Assembly: GCF_001422205.1 (NCBI RefSeq)
Contig: NZ_LMMJ01000013.1
Location: 47,649 to 111,648, forward strand
Origin: Curtobacterium sp. Leaf261
GTDB taxonomy: Bacteria; Actinomycetota; Actinomycetes; Actinomycetales; Microbacteriaceae
DNA: 64,000 nt
Reading direction: 5' to 3'
Positions 16,160-23,936 of the stretch are shown in pieces (positions within the stretch are counted from its first letter, which is position 1; the number at the start of each line of letters is the position of its first letter). The notes under the pieces were generated by a model. The model searched no databases, was not told where the DNA came from, and saw nothing but the letters and a program-made list of their open reading frames with translations. A program made the translations under genes and the position numbers.

Positions 16160-16834
16160 ATGCGCAAGCTCACCAAGACCACCGTCAGCATCGCCGCAGC
16201 AGCAGCGATCATCGCCGGCGGCGCCGGGTTCGGCCTCACCGCCGCGAACGCCGCCCCGGCGCACAAGGCCGCCGCGTCCTCGTCGTCGATCCCGGCACCG
16301 GTCGCCGCCGTCCCCGCGATCAAGGGCGGCAACACCGCCGTCAAGCTCGACTCCGGGTTCACCGACGCGCTGAAGAGCCTCGGCCTCACCCCGGGTGTCG
16401 CCGGGTCCGCGACCCTCACCGATGGGTCGGTGCACTTCCCGATCACGGGCGGCAGCGTCGTGTACTGGTCCCCGAAGGGCGACTACCGGCCCTACGTGCA
16501 GGGCATCCTCGAGCACGACGGGTCCGGCCTCACGCTGACCGCCGGCTCGACCACGGTCACGCTGTCGAACTTCACGGTGAACCCCGGGAACAGCCGGCTC
16601 TACGGCGACGTGGCGGTCGACGGCAAGACCGCGGTCAGTCAGGCGTACCTGTTCTCCCTGCACGGCGGGACGCTCAAGCCGCTCCAGCTCGAGGGCAACG
16701 ACGCCATCCTCACGGGCACCACGGTCCACGTGTCGTCCGACGCTGCCGCCCTGCTCAACAAGACGTTCAGCACCGACGCGGTCAAGGGTGGACTCCTGGT
16801 CGGCGTGGCCACCATCACGGCCCAGATCAAGTAA
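16160..16834 (+). CDS. Exported protein of a conserved actinobacterial family
   Basis: 224 residues. A Sec signal peptide with an AAA-rich core ends near ANAAPA (residues 29-34). The mature part starts in a serine/alanine linker, then a single domain: LDSGFTDALKSLGLTPG, VHFPITGGSVVYW, YVQGILEHDGSGLTLTAG, TTVTLSNFTVNPGNSRLYGD and a C-terminal AALLNKTFSTDAVKGG. The Gly-rich beta pattern recalls HtaA-like secreted domains, but I would not assign haem binding. There is no LPXTG anchor, so it is probably released. It stands alone, ending at a strong terminator shared with the sigma-factor gene. Confidence 0.82.
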   Translation: MRKLTKTTVSIAAAAAIIAGGAGFGLTAANAAPAHKAAASSSSIPAPVAAVPAIKGGNTAVKLDSGFTDALKSLGLTPGVAGSATLTDGSVHFPITGGSVVYWSPKGDYRPYVQGILEHDGSGLTLTAGSTTVTLSNFTVNPGNSRLYGDVAVDGKTAVSQAYLFSLHGGTLKPLQLEGNDAILTGTTVHVSSDAAALLNKTFSTDAVKGGLLVGVATITAQIK

Positions 16835-16835
16835 C

Positions 16836-16880
16836 AACCAGATCGAGCACCAACCAGATCGAGCACCAACCAGATCAAGG
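16836..16880. repeat. Tandem 16-bp repeat behind the exported-protein gene
   Basis: AACCAGATCGAGCACC occurs at 16836-16851 and 16852-16867, with a third partial unit (AACCAGATCAAGG) at 16868-16880. The unit resembles the last codons of the gene before it (CCCAGATCAAGTAA), so the array may have arisen by slippage from the 3' end of that gene. Confidence 0.8.
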
Positions 16881-16915
16881 AACACGGGGAGCTCACGGAG
16901 CAACCCGAGCAGACG

Positions 16916-16950
16916 ACGAACGGCCCACCGGCATCCGGCGGGCCGTTCGT
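16916..16950. terminator. Bidirectional intrinsic terminator
   Basis: ACGAACGGCCC (16916-16926) pairs with GGGCCGTTCGT (16940-16950) around a 13-nt loop that can itself fold (CCGG...CCGG). It lies between the convergent exported-protein and sigma-factor genes and can serve both. Confidence 0.85.
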
Positions 16951-16958
16951 CATGCAGG

Positions 16959-17558
16959 TCACGCGGCGCGCGCGGACTCCCGGTCGGCCTCGAGGATCGC
17001 CCGAAGGGACGCGAGCCCGTCGCGGGCACGCGTCTTGGCCGTCGCGACCTTGACCCCGAGGAGCTGCGCGGTCTCCACGCCGCTGAGGTCGCGGAGGTAC
17101 CGGAGCATCACGGCCTCGCGCTGGATCGGCGACAGCAGCTGGAGCGCCCGACGGAGTTCCGCGGAGTCGGCCATCGCCTCGACGAGGTCGTCCGCGCTGT
17201 GGTCGACGGACTCGTGGTCCCGGATGCCGACACGGAGATCGCGGTTCGTCGCCGCCTGTGCCGAGCGGATGCGGTCGACGGCCCGACCGTGTGCGATGCG
17301 GTGGAGCCACGTCGAGACCTTCGCGCGGCTCGGGTCGAAGCGCGCGGCGTTCTCCCAGACGTGCAGGAACACCTCCTGCAGGACCTCCTCGGACTGCGCG
17401 TGGTCCACGAGTCGCCGCTGGACGTACCCGAGCAGCTGCCGCGACATCCGACGGTAGAGCTCCGCGAACGCCGCGTGGTCGCCCTCGCGGATGCCTGCCA
17501 GGAGTGCTTCGTCCGTTGACTCGGACCATGCACACTTCCGTGATGCGTCTTGGCTCAT
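16959..17558 (-). CDS. ECF-type sigma-70 family RNA polymerase sigma factor
   Basis: 199 residues with region 2 (LYRRMSRQLLGYVQRRL, SEEVLQEVFLHVWENA, FDPSRAKVSTWLHRIAHGRA) and region 4 (LLSPIQREAVMLRYL, GVETAQLLGVKVATAKTRAR). The WENAARFDP and STWLHRIAHGRAVD strings resemble the SigK/ECF19 group, whose members are usually followed by an RskA anti-sigma gene. Here the next features are a terminator and a convergent unrelated gene, so the factor is orphaned from any anti-sigma. Start ATG 17558. Confidence 0.9.
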   Translation of the reverse strand: MSQDASRKCAWSESTDEALLAGIREGDHAAFAELYRRMSRQLLGYVQRRLVDHAQSEEVLQEVFLHVWENAARFDPSRAKVSTWLHRIAHGRAVDRIRSAQAATNRDLRVGIRDHESVDHSADDLVEAMADSAELRRALQLLSPIQREAVMLRYLRDLSGVETAQLLGVKVATAKTRARDGLASLRAILEADRESARAA

Positions 17559-17766
17559 TGCGACTCCGATGTGGGCCCCCGAGGACGCATGCGACCGACG
17601 TCACAGCGCGTGGACCTCACTGTAGACAGATCGTTCCCGGTGTGGTCCACCCCAGAACGGGGAAAGCCCGGACCGGGTGGCCCGACGTGCCGCACGCCGC
17701 CGCATCCAGGCGCGCCGCGTAGACCTGTTCGTGGGCATCAGCCCCGACGACGGAAGGACGACGCAC

Positions 17767-18414
17767 ATGAGCACCATCGCGATCATCGGAGGACATGGCA
17801 AGGTCGGCCTCCTCCTCAGCAAGGACCTCACGGCGACCGGCCACACCGTGCGCTCGGTCTTCCGCGACCCGGCGCAGACCGACGACGTCACCGCGACGGG
17901 CGCCGAGCCGGTGGTCGCCGACATCGAGACCAGCTCGGCCGAGGAGCTCGCCAGCGCGATCGGCGCCGCGGACGCGGTCGTCTTCACGGCGGGCAACGGC
18001 GGCAAGGGCGGCCCCGAGAAGACCGAGGCGATCGACCACCAGGGTGCGCTCAAGGCGATCGAGGTCGCCACGCGGCTCGAGACGACCCGCTTCGTCATCG
18101 TCTCCTACATCGGCGCCGACGAGCCGGCGACGTCCGAGGGCATGCAGGCCTACCAGCAGGCCAAGCACGCCGCCGACGAGGCCGTCCGCGCGAGTGAGCT
18201 CGCCTGGACGATCGTCCGGCCGGGGACCCTGAACGAGGACGAGGCGTCCGGTGTCACCATCGACCCGTCGCTCACCGAGGGCGAGACGAGCCGCGCGAAC
18301 GTGGCCGCCGTGATCGCCGCACTCGTCACGACACACCCGGCTCCCCGCCAGGTCCTGAACGTCGTCGACGGCGACACCGCGGTCGCCGACGCGATCGAGG
18401 CGCAGCAGCGCTGA
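17767..18414 (+). CDS. Atypical SDR, NAD(P)H-binding family oxidoreductase
   Basis: 215 residues with an N-terminal dinucleotide-binding motif IGGHGKVG and a Rossmann fold typical of the NAD(P)-binding, YhfK/NmrA-like atypical short-chain dehydrogenases. RFVIVSYIGAD, YQQAKHAADEAV and WTIVRPGTL are family landmarks. Members act as quinone or flavin reductases, or as redox sensors without activity. ATG 17767 follows GGAAGGACGACGCAC. It stands alone; a family A hairpin lies 75 bp behind its stop. Confidence 0.88.
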   Translation: MSTIAIIGGHGKVGLLLSKDLTATGHTVRSVFRDPAQTDDVTATGAEPVVADIETSSAEELASAIGAADAVVFTAGNGGKGGPEKTEAIDHQGALKAIEVATRLETTRFVIVSYIGADEPATSEGMQAYQQAKHAADEAVRASELAWTIVRPGTLNEDEASGVTIDPSLTEGETSRANVAAVIAALVTTHPAPRQVLNVVDGDTAVADAIEAQQR

Positions 18415-18489
18415 CCTGCGCCCGACGCGGGGCGCCGCAGCGCACACCCGTACCCGACGCAGGGAGCAGCAGGACCCACCCGCACCGAT

Positions 18490-18535
18490 CCGGACGGGAG
18501 GCACGGTGCCAGCCCGCACCGTTCCTCCCGTCCGG
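18490..18535. repeat. Family A hairpin repeat, copy A2
   Basis: The 20-bp arms CCGGACGGGAGGCACGGTGC and GCACCGTTCCTCCCGTCCGG pair with a single mismatch around a 6-nt loop. It lies between two genes of the same direction (NAD(P)-binding protein and TerC). Confidence 0.88.
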
Positions 18536-18634
18536 TGGGTGGTGACGACACCCTGAGCGGTGGTTCAGACTGGACGGGGCCGCGCACCGCGGCCCGCCCC
18601 TCCGCATCCACCCCCAACGCAAGGAGAGTCCTCG

Positions 18635-19660
18635 ATGCACGAGCTCCCGGTCGTGTTCGAAGTCGGCTCGATGATCGCCATCGTCGCGATCCTGCTCGCG
18701 GACCTGCTCATCGTGGCCCGCCGACCGCACATCCCGACGCTCCGCGAGTCGGCCCTCTGGGTGGGGCTCTACGTGGGGCTGGCGCTGGTGTTCGCGGTGG
18801 CCATGCTGGTCTTCGCCGGGGGAGAACCGGCGGGACAGTTCCTCGCCGGGTGGCTGACCGAGTACAGCCTCAGCATCGACAATCTGTTCGTGTTCGTGAT
18901 CATCATGGCGCGGTTCTCGGTGCCGAAGAAGATCCAGCAAGAGGTGCTCATGCTGGGCATCATCATCGCGCTCGTGCTCCGCGGCATCTTCATCCTCGTC
19001 GGCGCGCAGCTCATCGAGGACTTCTCGTGGATCTTCTACATCTTCGGTGCGTGGCTCGTGTGGACCGCGATCCAGCAGCTCCGCGACGACCACGACGACG
19101 ACGAGCAGAAGGACAGCCTCGTCGTGCGGCTGCTGCGTCGCCGGGTCCGTCTCACCGACACGTTCGACGGGATGAAGTTCCGCACCACCCACGACGGGGT
19201 CCGCCACTACACGCCGCTGCTCATCGTCCTCATCGCGATCGGCACGACCGACCTGCTGTTCGCACTCGACTCGATCCCGGCGATCTTCGGCATCACCGAG
19301 AGCGCGTTCATCGTGTTCACCGCGAACGTGTTCGCCCTGATGGGTCTCCGGCAGCTGTACTTCCTGCTCGGCGGGCTCCTCGAGCGGCTCGTCTACCTCA
19401 AGTACGGCATCGCGTTCATCCTCGCGTTCATCGGTGTGAAGCTCGTGCTGCACGCCCTGCATGGCAACGAGCTGCCGTTCCTGAACGGCGGGGAGCACGT
19501 CGAGTGGGCCCCGGAGATCCCGACCTGGGTGTCCCTCGTGGTGATCGTGGTGGCCATGGCGGCGGCGACCCTGGCGAGCGTCGTGCGCCTGCGCGGGGAG
19601 CCGGCCGCCGAGGTGTCCCAGGGCGAGCGCGACGAGGACTCGGCCCGGACCGCCGACTGA
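18635..19660 (+). CDS. TerC family integral membrane protein
   Basis: 341 residues with about eight to nine membrane helices. The family core is plain: TEYSLSIDNLFVFVIIMARF, IFYIFGAWLVWTA, and later DLLFALDSIPAIFGIT with the paired acidic residues that bind metal. TerC-like proteins (Alx, MeeF/MeeY types) export manganese during metal loading of secreted proteins, or act in tellurite resistance. No ter genes are nearby, so the manganese role is likelier. ATG 18635 with AAGGAG eight bases upstream. I saw no yybP-ykoY riboswitch signature in its leader. A charged tail follows the last helix. Confidence 0.92.
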   Translation: MHELPVVFEVGSMIAIVAILLADLLIVARRPHIPTLRESALWVGLYVGLALVFAVAMLVFAGGEPAGQFLAGWLTEYSLSIDNLFVFVIIMARFSVPKKIQQEVLMLGIIIALVLRGIFILVGAQLIEDFSWIFYIFGAWLVWTAIQQLRDDHDDDEQKDSLVVRLLRRRVRLTDTFDGMKFRTTHDGVRHYTPLLIVLIAIGTTDLLFALDSIPAIFGITESAFIVFTANVFALMGLRQLYFLLGGLLERLVYLKYGIAFILAFIGVKLVLHALHGNELPFLNGGEHVEWAPEIPTWVSLVVIVVAMAAATLASVVRLRGEPAAEVSQGERDEDSARTAD

Positions 19661-19678
19661 CGGTCGTCCGGGGCGGTG

Positions 19679-20239
19679 TCAGACGGGCAGGAGCGGCGTG
19701 TGTTCGCCCGACGGGAGCTCGACGCGGATGCGATCACCGCGGCGGACCGTTCCGCCGGCGACGACCACGGCCATGACGCCGCCCTTCCGTTCGACCGAGC
19801 CGTCCTCGGCGCGCCCGAGGACCTGGCGGAGCAGGCCGGGGTCGAAGTCGTTGACCTGCTGGCAGGGGTTCCGCAACCCCGTGACCCGGACGCAGGCCTC
19901 GGGGCCGAGGTGCAGCAGCGTGTCCGTCGGCAGGCCGAGGAGATCGACGCCCCTGGTCGTCACGTTCTCGCCCATCTCGCCCGGTCGGACCTGGAATCCG
20001 GCCTCGGCGACCTCGTCGAACAGCTCCGCGTGGATGAGGTGCACCTGCCGGAGGTTCGGCTGGGACGGGTCGCGGGCGACGCGCGATCGGTGTTGCACGG
20101 TGGTGCCGGCGTGGGCGTCACCCTCGATGCCCCAGCCCTCGACGAGCAGGACGTGGTCGACGACCGGCTTGCTGAACCGGTGCTCGTCGTCGCGGGCCAC
20201 CTCGACGACGGACGGCTGATCGACCTCGTGCGTGCTCAT
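19679..20239 (-). CDS. MOSC domain-containing protein
   Basis: 186 residues. The MOSC (molybdenum cofactor sulfurase C-terminal) fold is shown by WGIEGDAHAG, RQVHLIHAELFDE, GEMGENVTTRGVDL and the cysteine motif VTGLRNPCQQVNDF. YiiM-like MOSC proteins transfer sulfur or handle N-hydroxylated compounds with molybdenum cofactor. The conserved cysteine is intact. The start ATG 20239 yields a normal length for the stand-alone form; the longer upstream frame is non-coding. Confidence 0.9.
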   Translation of the reverse strand: MSTHEVDQPSVVEVARDDEHRFSKPVVDHVLLVEGWGIEGDAHAGTTVQHRSRVARDPSQPNLRQVHLIHAELFDEVAEAGFQVRPGEMGENVTTRGVDLLGLPTDTLLHLGPEACVRVTGLRNPCQQVNDFDPGLLRQVLGRAEDGSVERKGGVMAVVVAGGTVRRGDRIRVELPSGEHTPLLPV

Positions 20240-20285
20240 GGGACGAGTCTGCCGCGGATCCGGCTCGACGTGTGCGGTCCCGGCC

Positions 20286-20312
20286 GTCCGTCTGTCCGTC
20301 CGTCCGTCCGTC
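20286..20312. repeat. CCGT tetranucleotide run
   Basis: About six GTCC/CCGT units directly precede a family B hairpin in the divergent gap between the MOSC and fluoride-channel genes. Confidence 0.7.
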
Positions 20313-20366
20313 GAGAAGTGTCCAAGTGTCGCCTGGCCCGGGCGACCCGACACTTGGGCACTTCTC
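20313..20366. repeat. Family B hairpin repeat, copy B1
   Basis: Arms GAGAAGTGTCCAAGTGTCG and CGACACTTGGGCACTTCTC (19 bp, one possible G-T pair) flank a 16-bp centre. It lies in the divergent gap between the MOSC gene and crcB, so it is unlikely to be only a terminator. Confidence 0.9.
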
Positions 20367-20476
20367 ACCGAAGCCGCCCGCGGCCACACGACCGGGCCCG
20401 AGGTGCATACTCGATGGTGTCCTCGGACCCGATCGGCGGCGGTCGCCATCGGAGCAGACCCTCCGGAAGGCGGACG

Positions 20477-20980
20477 ATGACCTCCCGGCCGGACACGTCG
20501 ACGCCCGACGAGCAGACCCCGCCCGACCCCGACATCGAGGTCGACGACCCCTCGGACACCCCGCGTCCGGTGCACCTGCGGTGGCGCTTCCTCGGTGTCG
20601 TCGCGGTCGGTGGCGCCCTCGGCACGGCCGCCCGCGACGCGCTCAGCGGGCTGTTCCCCGCGCAGCACGGGGTGTCCTGGGCGATCTTCTGGATCAACGT
20701 CGCCGGTGCGCTGCTCCTCGGCCTGCTGCTGGAGCACCTCGCCCATCGCGGTCCGGACGAGGGACGACGCCGGACGATGCGACTCCTGCTCGGCACGGGT
20801 GTCCTCGGCGGGTTCACGACCTACAGCACCCTCGCGACGAGCACCGCGCTGCTGTTCCTCGACAGTCGCGGTCTCGTCGGCGCCGGGTACGGCCTCCTCA
20901 CCGTGCTCGTCGGTGCGGCCGCGACGGCACTCGGACTCGTCGTCGCCGGTCTCCTCCGCCCCCGCGGGGGGACCGCATGA
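20477..20980 (+). CDS. crcB: Fluoride channel FluC/CrcB family, subunit 1
   Basis: 167 residues. After a 37-residue acidic, proline-rich cytoplasmic tail come four membrane helices with the CrcB/Fluc landmarks GGALGTAARDAL, WINVAGALLLG and GGFTTYSTLATS (Phe-box region). Fluc channels are dual-topology dimers that expel fluoride; actinobacteria often encode two unequal subunits as a heterodimer, as here. Its stop overlaps the next start (ATGA). The leader has a vague GATGG pattern but I could not fit a fluoride riboswitch. Confidence 0.92.
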   Translation: MTSRPDTSTPDEQTPPDPDIEVDDPSDTPRPVHLRWRFLGVVAVGGALGTAARDALSGLFPAQHGVSWAIFWINVAGALLLGLLLEHLAHRGPDEGRRRTMRLLLGTGVLGGFTTYSTLATSTALLFLDSRGLVGAGYGLLTVLVGAAATALGLVVAGLLRPRGGTA

Positions 20981-21354
20981 GCGTCGTCGCCCTGCTCGCC
21001 GTGGCCGGTGCGGGCGGTGTGGGCGCGGCGCTCCGGTTCTTCCTCGACGGGGCGATCAACCGTGGGCGGGAGTTCCGGATCCCGGTCGGCACGATGACCA
21101 TCAACGTCACCGGCTCACTCCTGCTCGGGCTCCTCACGGGTGCCGCCGGGCAGCTCGACGCGGGGCTCGTGGCCGTGCTCGGGACGGGGTTGATGGGTGG
21201 ATACACGACGTTCAGCACCGCCAGTGTCGAGACGGTCCGACTCGCCCGGGCCGGGCGGACCACCGCGGCGGCCGTCAACGGACTCGGCATGCTCGTCGTG
21301 TCGGTCGCCGCCGCGACGGCAGGCGTCGTGATCGGCAGGCTCCTGGTCCCCTGA
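20977..21354 (+). CDS. crcB: Fluoride channel FluC/CrcB family, subunit 2
   Basis: 125 residues, four helices: GAGGVGAALRFFLDGA, TMTINVTGSLLLG and MGGYTTFSTASVE carry the pore asparagine and phenylalanine-box residues. It is shorter than subunit 1 and lacks the tail. The 4-nt overlap with subunit 1 supports a heterodimer of oppositely inserted subunits. Confidence 0.93.
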   Translation: MSVVALLAVAGAGGVGAALRFFLDGAINRGREFRIPVGTMTINVTGSLLLGLLTGAAGQLDAGLVAVLGTGLMGGYTTFSTASVETVRLARAGRTTAAAVNGLGMLVVSVAAATAGVVIGRLLVP

Positions 21355-21402
21355 CGAACGGCCCCCCGCGCCCCGACGGCCCCGACGGCCCGGCGGCTGG
21401 TC

Positions 21403-21456
21403 GAGACGTGCCCAACTGTCGAGTGCGGCCGGCCACCCGACAGTTGGGCACGTCTC
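21403..21456. repeat. Family B hairpin repeat, copy B2
   Basis: This is the most symmetric copy: GAGACGTGCCCAACTGTCG and CGACAGTTGGGCACGTCTC are perfect 19-bp complements. Compared with B1 it has C/G in place of A/T and G/C pairs at two stem positions, both compensated on the other arm. It lies behind crcB subunit 2. Confidence 0.92.
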
Positions 21457-21549
21457 ACCCCGACGGCACGGATCAGACGTGGCTAGCCGACGTGACGGAG
21501 ATCGGGTAGCGGACACGATCTGACCGCTACCCCGTGCAGAGTCGTTCCC

Positions 21550-21975
21550 ATGACGATCACCACGACACCCCACCTCAACTTCGACGGCAACGCCCGCGAG
21601 GCACTCGACTTCTACGCCACCGCACTCGGCACGCAGGCCGTGTCCATGACCTACGGCGCGATGGGCGCCACCGACGAGCCCGCCTGGGCCGACCGCATCG
21701 TGTGGGGCCAGGTCGAGTCGGCCAGCGGTGTCCGCGTCATGGCGTTCGACGTCTGGCCCGGGCAGCCCTACGATCAGGGCACGAACGCGTCCTACGTCTA
21801 CCTGCACGGCGACGACGCGGATGAGATCACCAGCGTGTGGGAGGGCCTCCTCGACGGTGCCGAGGTCCGGCAGCCGCTCGGGCCGTCGGCGTGGGCACCG
21901 CTCGCCGGACAGCTCCGCGACCGGTTCGGCGTCATCTGGGCCCTCGACGTCGCGGCGGAGTCCGAGACGCACTGA
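21550..21975 (+). CDS. VOC family (PhnB/glyoxalase-like) protein
   Basis: 141 residues of the PhnB-type vicinal oxygen chelate fold: PHLNFDGNAREALDFYATALG at the start, DVWPGQPYDQGTNASYVYLHGDD in the middle and WAPLAGQLRDRFGVIWALDV at the end, the last two being strong PhnB-like signatures. The metal-binding residues of active glyoxalases are not conserved, as in most PhnB-like proteins. It is monocistronic. Function is not assignable beyond the fold. Confidence 0.88.
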   Translation: MTITTTPHLNFDGNAREALDFYATALGTQAVSMTYGAMGATDEPAWADRIVWGQVESASGVRVMAFDVWPGQPYDQGTNASYVYLHGDDADEITSVWEGLLDGAEVRQPLGPSAWAPLAGQLRDRFGVIWALDVAAESETH

Positions 21976-21990
21976 CCGGGCTGCGCCCAT

Positions 21991-22036
21991 CCGGACGGGA
22001 GGCGCGGTTCCAGCCCGCACCGCGCCTCCCGTCCGT
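21991..22036. repeat. Family A hairpin repeat, copy A3
   Basis: CGGACGGGAGGCGCGGT and ACCGCGCCTCCCGTCCG form perfect 17-bp arms with a 10-nt centre. It lies 16 bp behind the VOC gene stop, before a gene in the same direction. Confidence 0.88.
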
Positions 22037-22147
22037 CTCCAGTCGCGACCGCATCGCTCCCGGAGCCGTCGGCCATGGCCGAGCCCCTCGAGATCCGCCG
22101 GTCGGACCGGCGTCGGACGCCCGGCGACCGATACCCTTGCGCGTGCC

Positions 22148-23167
22148 ATGACCGGAAGCGCCCTCACCACCAGAGCAGCCGGGCCGCGTCACGTGACGGG
22201 GCCCGTGCTCGTCCTCGTGGTCGTGGCGGCGCTCCTCGGCGTGCGGCTCCTCGCACCCGGTGTCGGCGTGGTCGGTCTGCCGGCGGTGGTGCAGGACTTC
22301 CTCACCCTCGCAATCAGCGTCGTCGTCGAGTCGCTGCCCTTCGTGGTCCTGGGGATCGTGCTGTCGATCGTCGTCGAGGTCTGGGTGCCGCACGGGGCAC
22401 TCGAACGGATCCTGCCCGCCCGACCGATCCCTCGACGAGCGGTCATCTCGCTCATCGGGATGCTGTTCCCGGTGTGCGAGTGCGGGAACGTGCCGCTCGC
22501 CCGCGGACTCATGCTCCGCGGGTTCAGTCCGGCGGAGGCGACGACGTTCCTCGTCGCGGCACCGATCCTGAACCCGCTCGTGATCGTCAGCACCGCGCAG
22601 GCGTTCGGGTGGACCGGGTGGATCCTCCCGGTCCGGATCATCGGCGGGTTCGTCGTCGCGAACCTGGTCGGGTGGATCGTCGCGGCGCACCGTCGTCCGG
22701 CGGAGCTGCTGCTGCCGTCGTTCGACGCGCAATGCCGGGCGGCCGTCGGCGCTCGGCGATCGCGGAACCGCTGGGCCGAGAGCGCGAGCCACTTCGGCGG
22801 CGAGACCGCGACGATGATGCCGGCGCTCTTCGTCGGGGCCGGGATCGCCGCGGCGGTGCAGGTCGCCGTGCCCCGGAGCACCCTCGTGATGATCGGCAGC
22901 AACCCGCTGCTCTCCGTCGCGGCGATGATGCTGCTCGCGATGACCGTGTCGCTCTGCTCGAACGTCGACGCGTTCTTCGCGCTGTCCTTCGCCTCGACGT
23001 TCCTGCCGGGGTCGATCACGGCGTTCCTGCTCATCGGGCCGATCATCGACGTCAAGATGATCGCGCTGCTCCGGACGACGTTCCGCACGCGGTTCCTGGT
23101 GCTCCTCGCAACGGTCTGCATCGTGTTCGCGGCGACGGTGGGGCTGGTGATGAATGTCCTCGTCTGA
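22148..23167 (+). CDS. COG0701 permease, partner of a TIGR03943 protein
   Basis: 339 residues, about eight to ten helices. It has the C-x-C family motif FPVCECGNVPLARGLMLRG and AAPILNPLVIVSTAQAFGW, then SLCSNVDAFFALSFAS near the C-terminus. COG0701 permeases of this subgroup pair with TIGR03943/DUF1980 proteins (YcgR/YcgQ in Bacillus) and are thought to move a metal or a metal complex. Its 3' end overlaps the next gene by 14 bp. I saw no Zur or Fur box upstream. Compared with the permease at 2071 it has a different motif set and no Met/His loop, so the two are not recent duplicates. Confidence 0.88.
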   Translation: MTGSALTTRAAGPRHVTGPVLVLVVVAALLGVRLLAPGVGVVGLPAVVQDFLTLAISVVVESLPFVVLGIVLSIVVEVWVPHGALERILPARPIPRRAVISLIGMLFPVCECGNVPLARGLMLRGFSPAEATTFLVAAPILNPLVIVSTAQAFGWTGWILPVRIIGGFVVANLVGWIVAAHRRPAELLLPSFDAQCRAAVGARRSRNRWAESASHFGGETATMMPALFVGAGIAAAVQVAVPRSTLVMIGSNPLLSVAAMMLLAMTVSLCSNVDAFFALSFASTFLPGSITAFLLIGPIIDVKMIALLRTTFRTRFLVLLATVCIVFAATVGLVMNVLV

Positions 23168-23936
23168 GCGTGGCCGGGCGCTGCTCGGTCTGGGGTCGGT
23201 GCTCGCGGTCGCCCTCGGCACCGTGTGGCTCGGGACGTCCGGGCACCTCGACCTCTACATCAACCCGCGGTACTCGGTCTTCACGCTGGTGCTCGCCCTG
23301 GTCGGGGTCGTGGCGTCCGTCGCAGGGCTCGTCGCCGTTGCGAGACCGCGCGGGCACGAGCACGAGCACGAGCACGAACCTCGGCGGGGGAGCTCCGGAC
23401 GAGTCCTCGCCCGTCGGAGCGCGACCACCGTCGGCGCAGTCGTGTCCGTCGCGATCGTGGTCGCGATGCTCGTGCTCCCGCCGACGACGCTCTCGGCCAG
23501 GACCGCCGAGCAGCGGAGCGTCGACACCGGGTCCCTCACGACCGCGACGGGCGCGTCGGACTCGGTCGCACTGCTCGGCAACGGCTCACTCGACACCTCG
23601 CACTTCGGCGTCAAGGACTGGGCCGCCGTCATCCGCGAGACGACCGACACGTCCTCGCTCGTCGGGAAGCGCGTCACGCTCACCGGGTTCGTCGTCCCCT
23701 CGGCCGGGTCGGGCTCGTTCACCGTCACCCGCTTCGTGATCAGCTGCTGCGCGGTCGACGCACAGCCCGTCGGTGTCGGCGTGACGACGGACGCGAGTGT
23801 CCCGGACGCCGATCGGTGGGTCCGCGTGACGGGTGCCCTCGCCGCCAACCCCGACACGGCCTCCAGTGCGCGTCTCGTGCTCCGCGCCGCCTCGGTGACG
23901 CCCGTCGCCCGACCGTCGGACCCGTATGAGTACTGA
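23154..23936 (+). CDS. TIGR03943 (DUF1980) family protein
   Basis: 260 residues. Two N-terminal helices (about 10-30 and 40-62) are linked to a third (near 90-112) by a loop with the metal-binding-like run HEHEHEHE (68-75). The extracytoplasmic C-terminal domain contains GKRVTLTGFVV and the diagnostic FVISCCAVDAQPVGV with its cysteine pair. This is the standard partner of the COG0701 permease just upstream, with which it overlaps by 14 bp. The His-rich loop supports handling of a metal ion such as zinc or copper. Confidence 0.9.
   Translation: MSSSERGRALLGLGSVLAVALGTVWLGTSGHLDLYINPRYSVFTLVLALVGVVASVAGLVAVARPRGHEHEHEHEPRRGSSGRVLARRSATTVGAVVSVAIVVAMLVLPPTTLSARTAEQRSVDTGSLTTATGASDSVALLGNGSLDTSHFGVKDWAAVIRETTDTSSLVGKRVTLTGFVVPSAGSGSFTVTRFVISCCAVDAQPVGVGVTTDASVPDADRWVRVTGALAANPDTASSARLVLRAASVTPVARPSDPYEY

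Noticed and set aside
18540..18634. Possible yybP-ykoY manganese riboswitch before terC
   Set aside because: No conserved loop sequences; only a GC-rich hairpin is visible.
20373..20476. Possible fluoride riboswitch before crcB
   Set aside because: A GATGGTGTCCTC string is present, but the conserved downstream GATG...CTCC part and the pseudoknot complement could not be found. A covariance-model search for crcB RNA would settle it.
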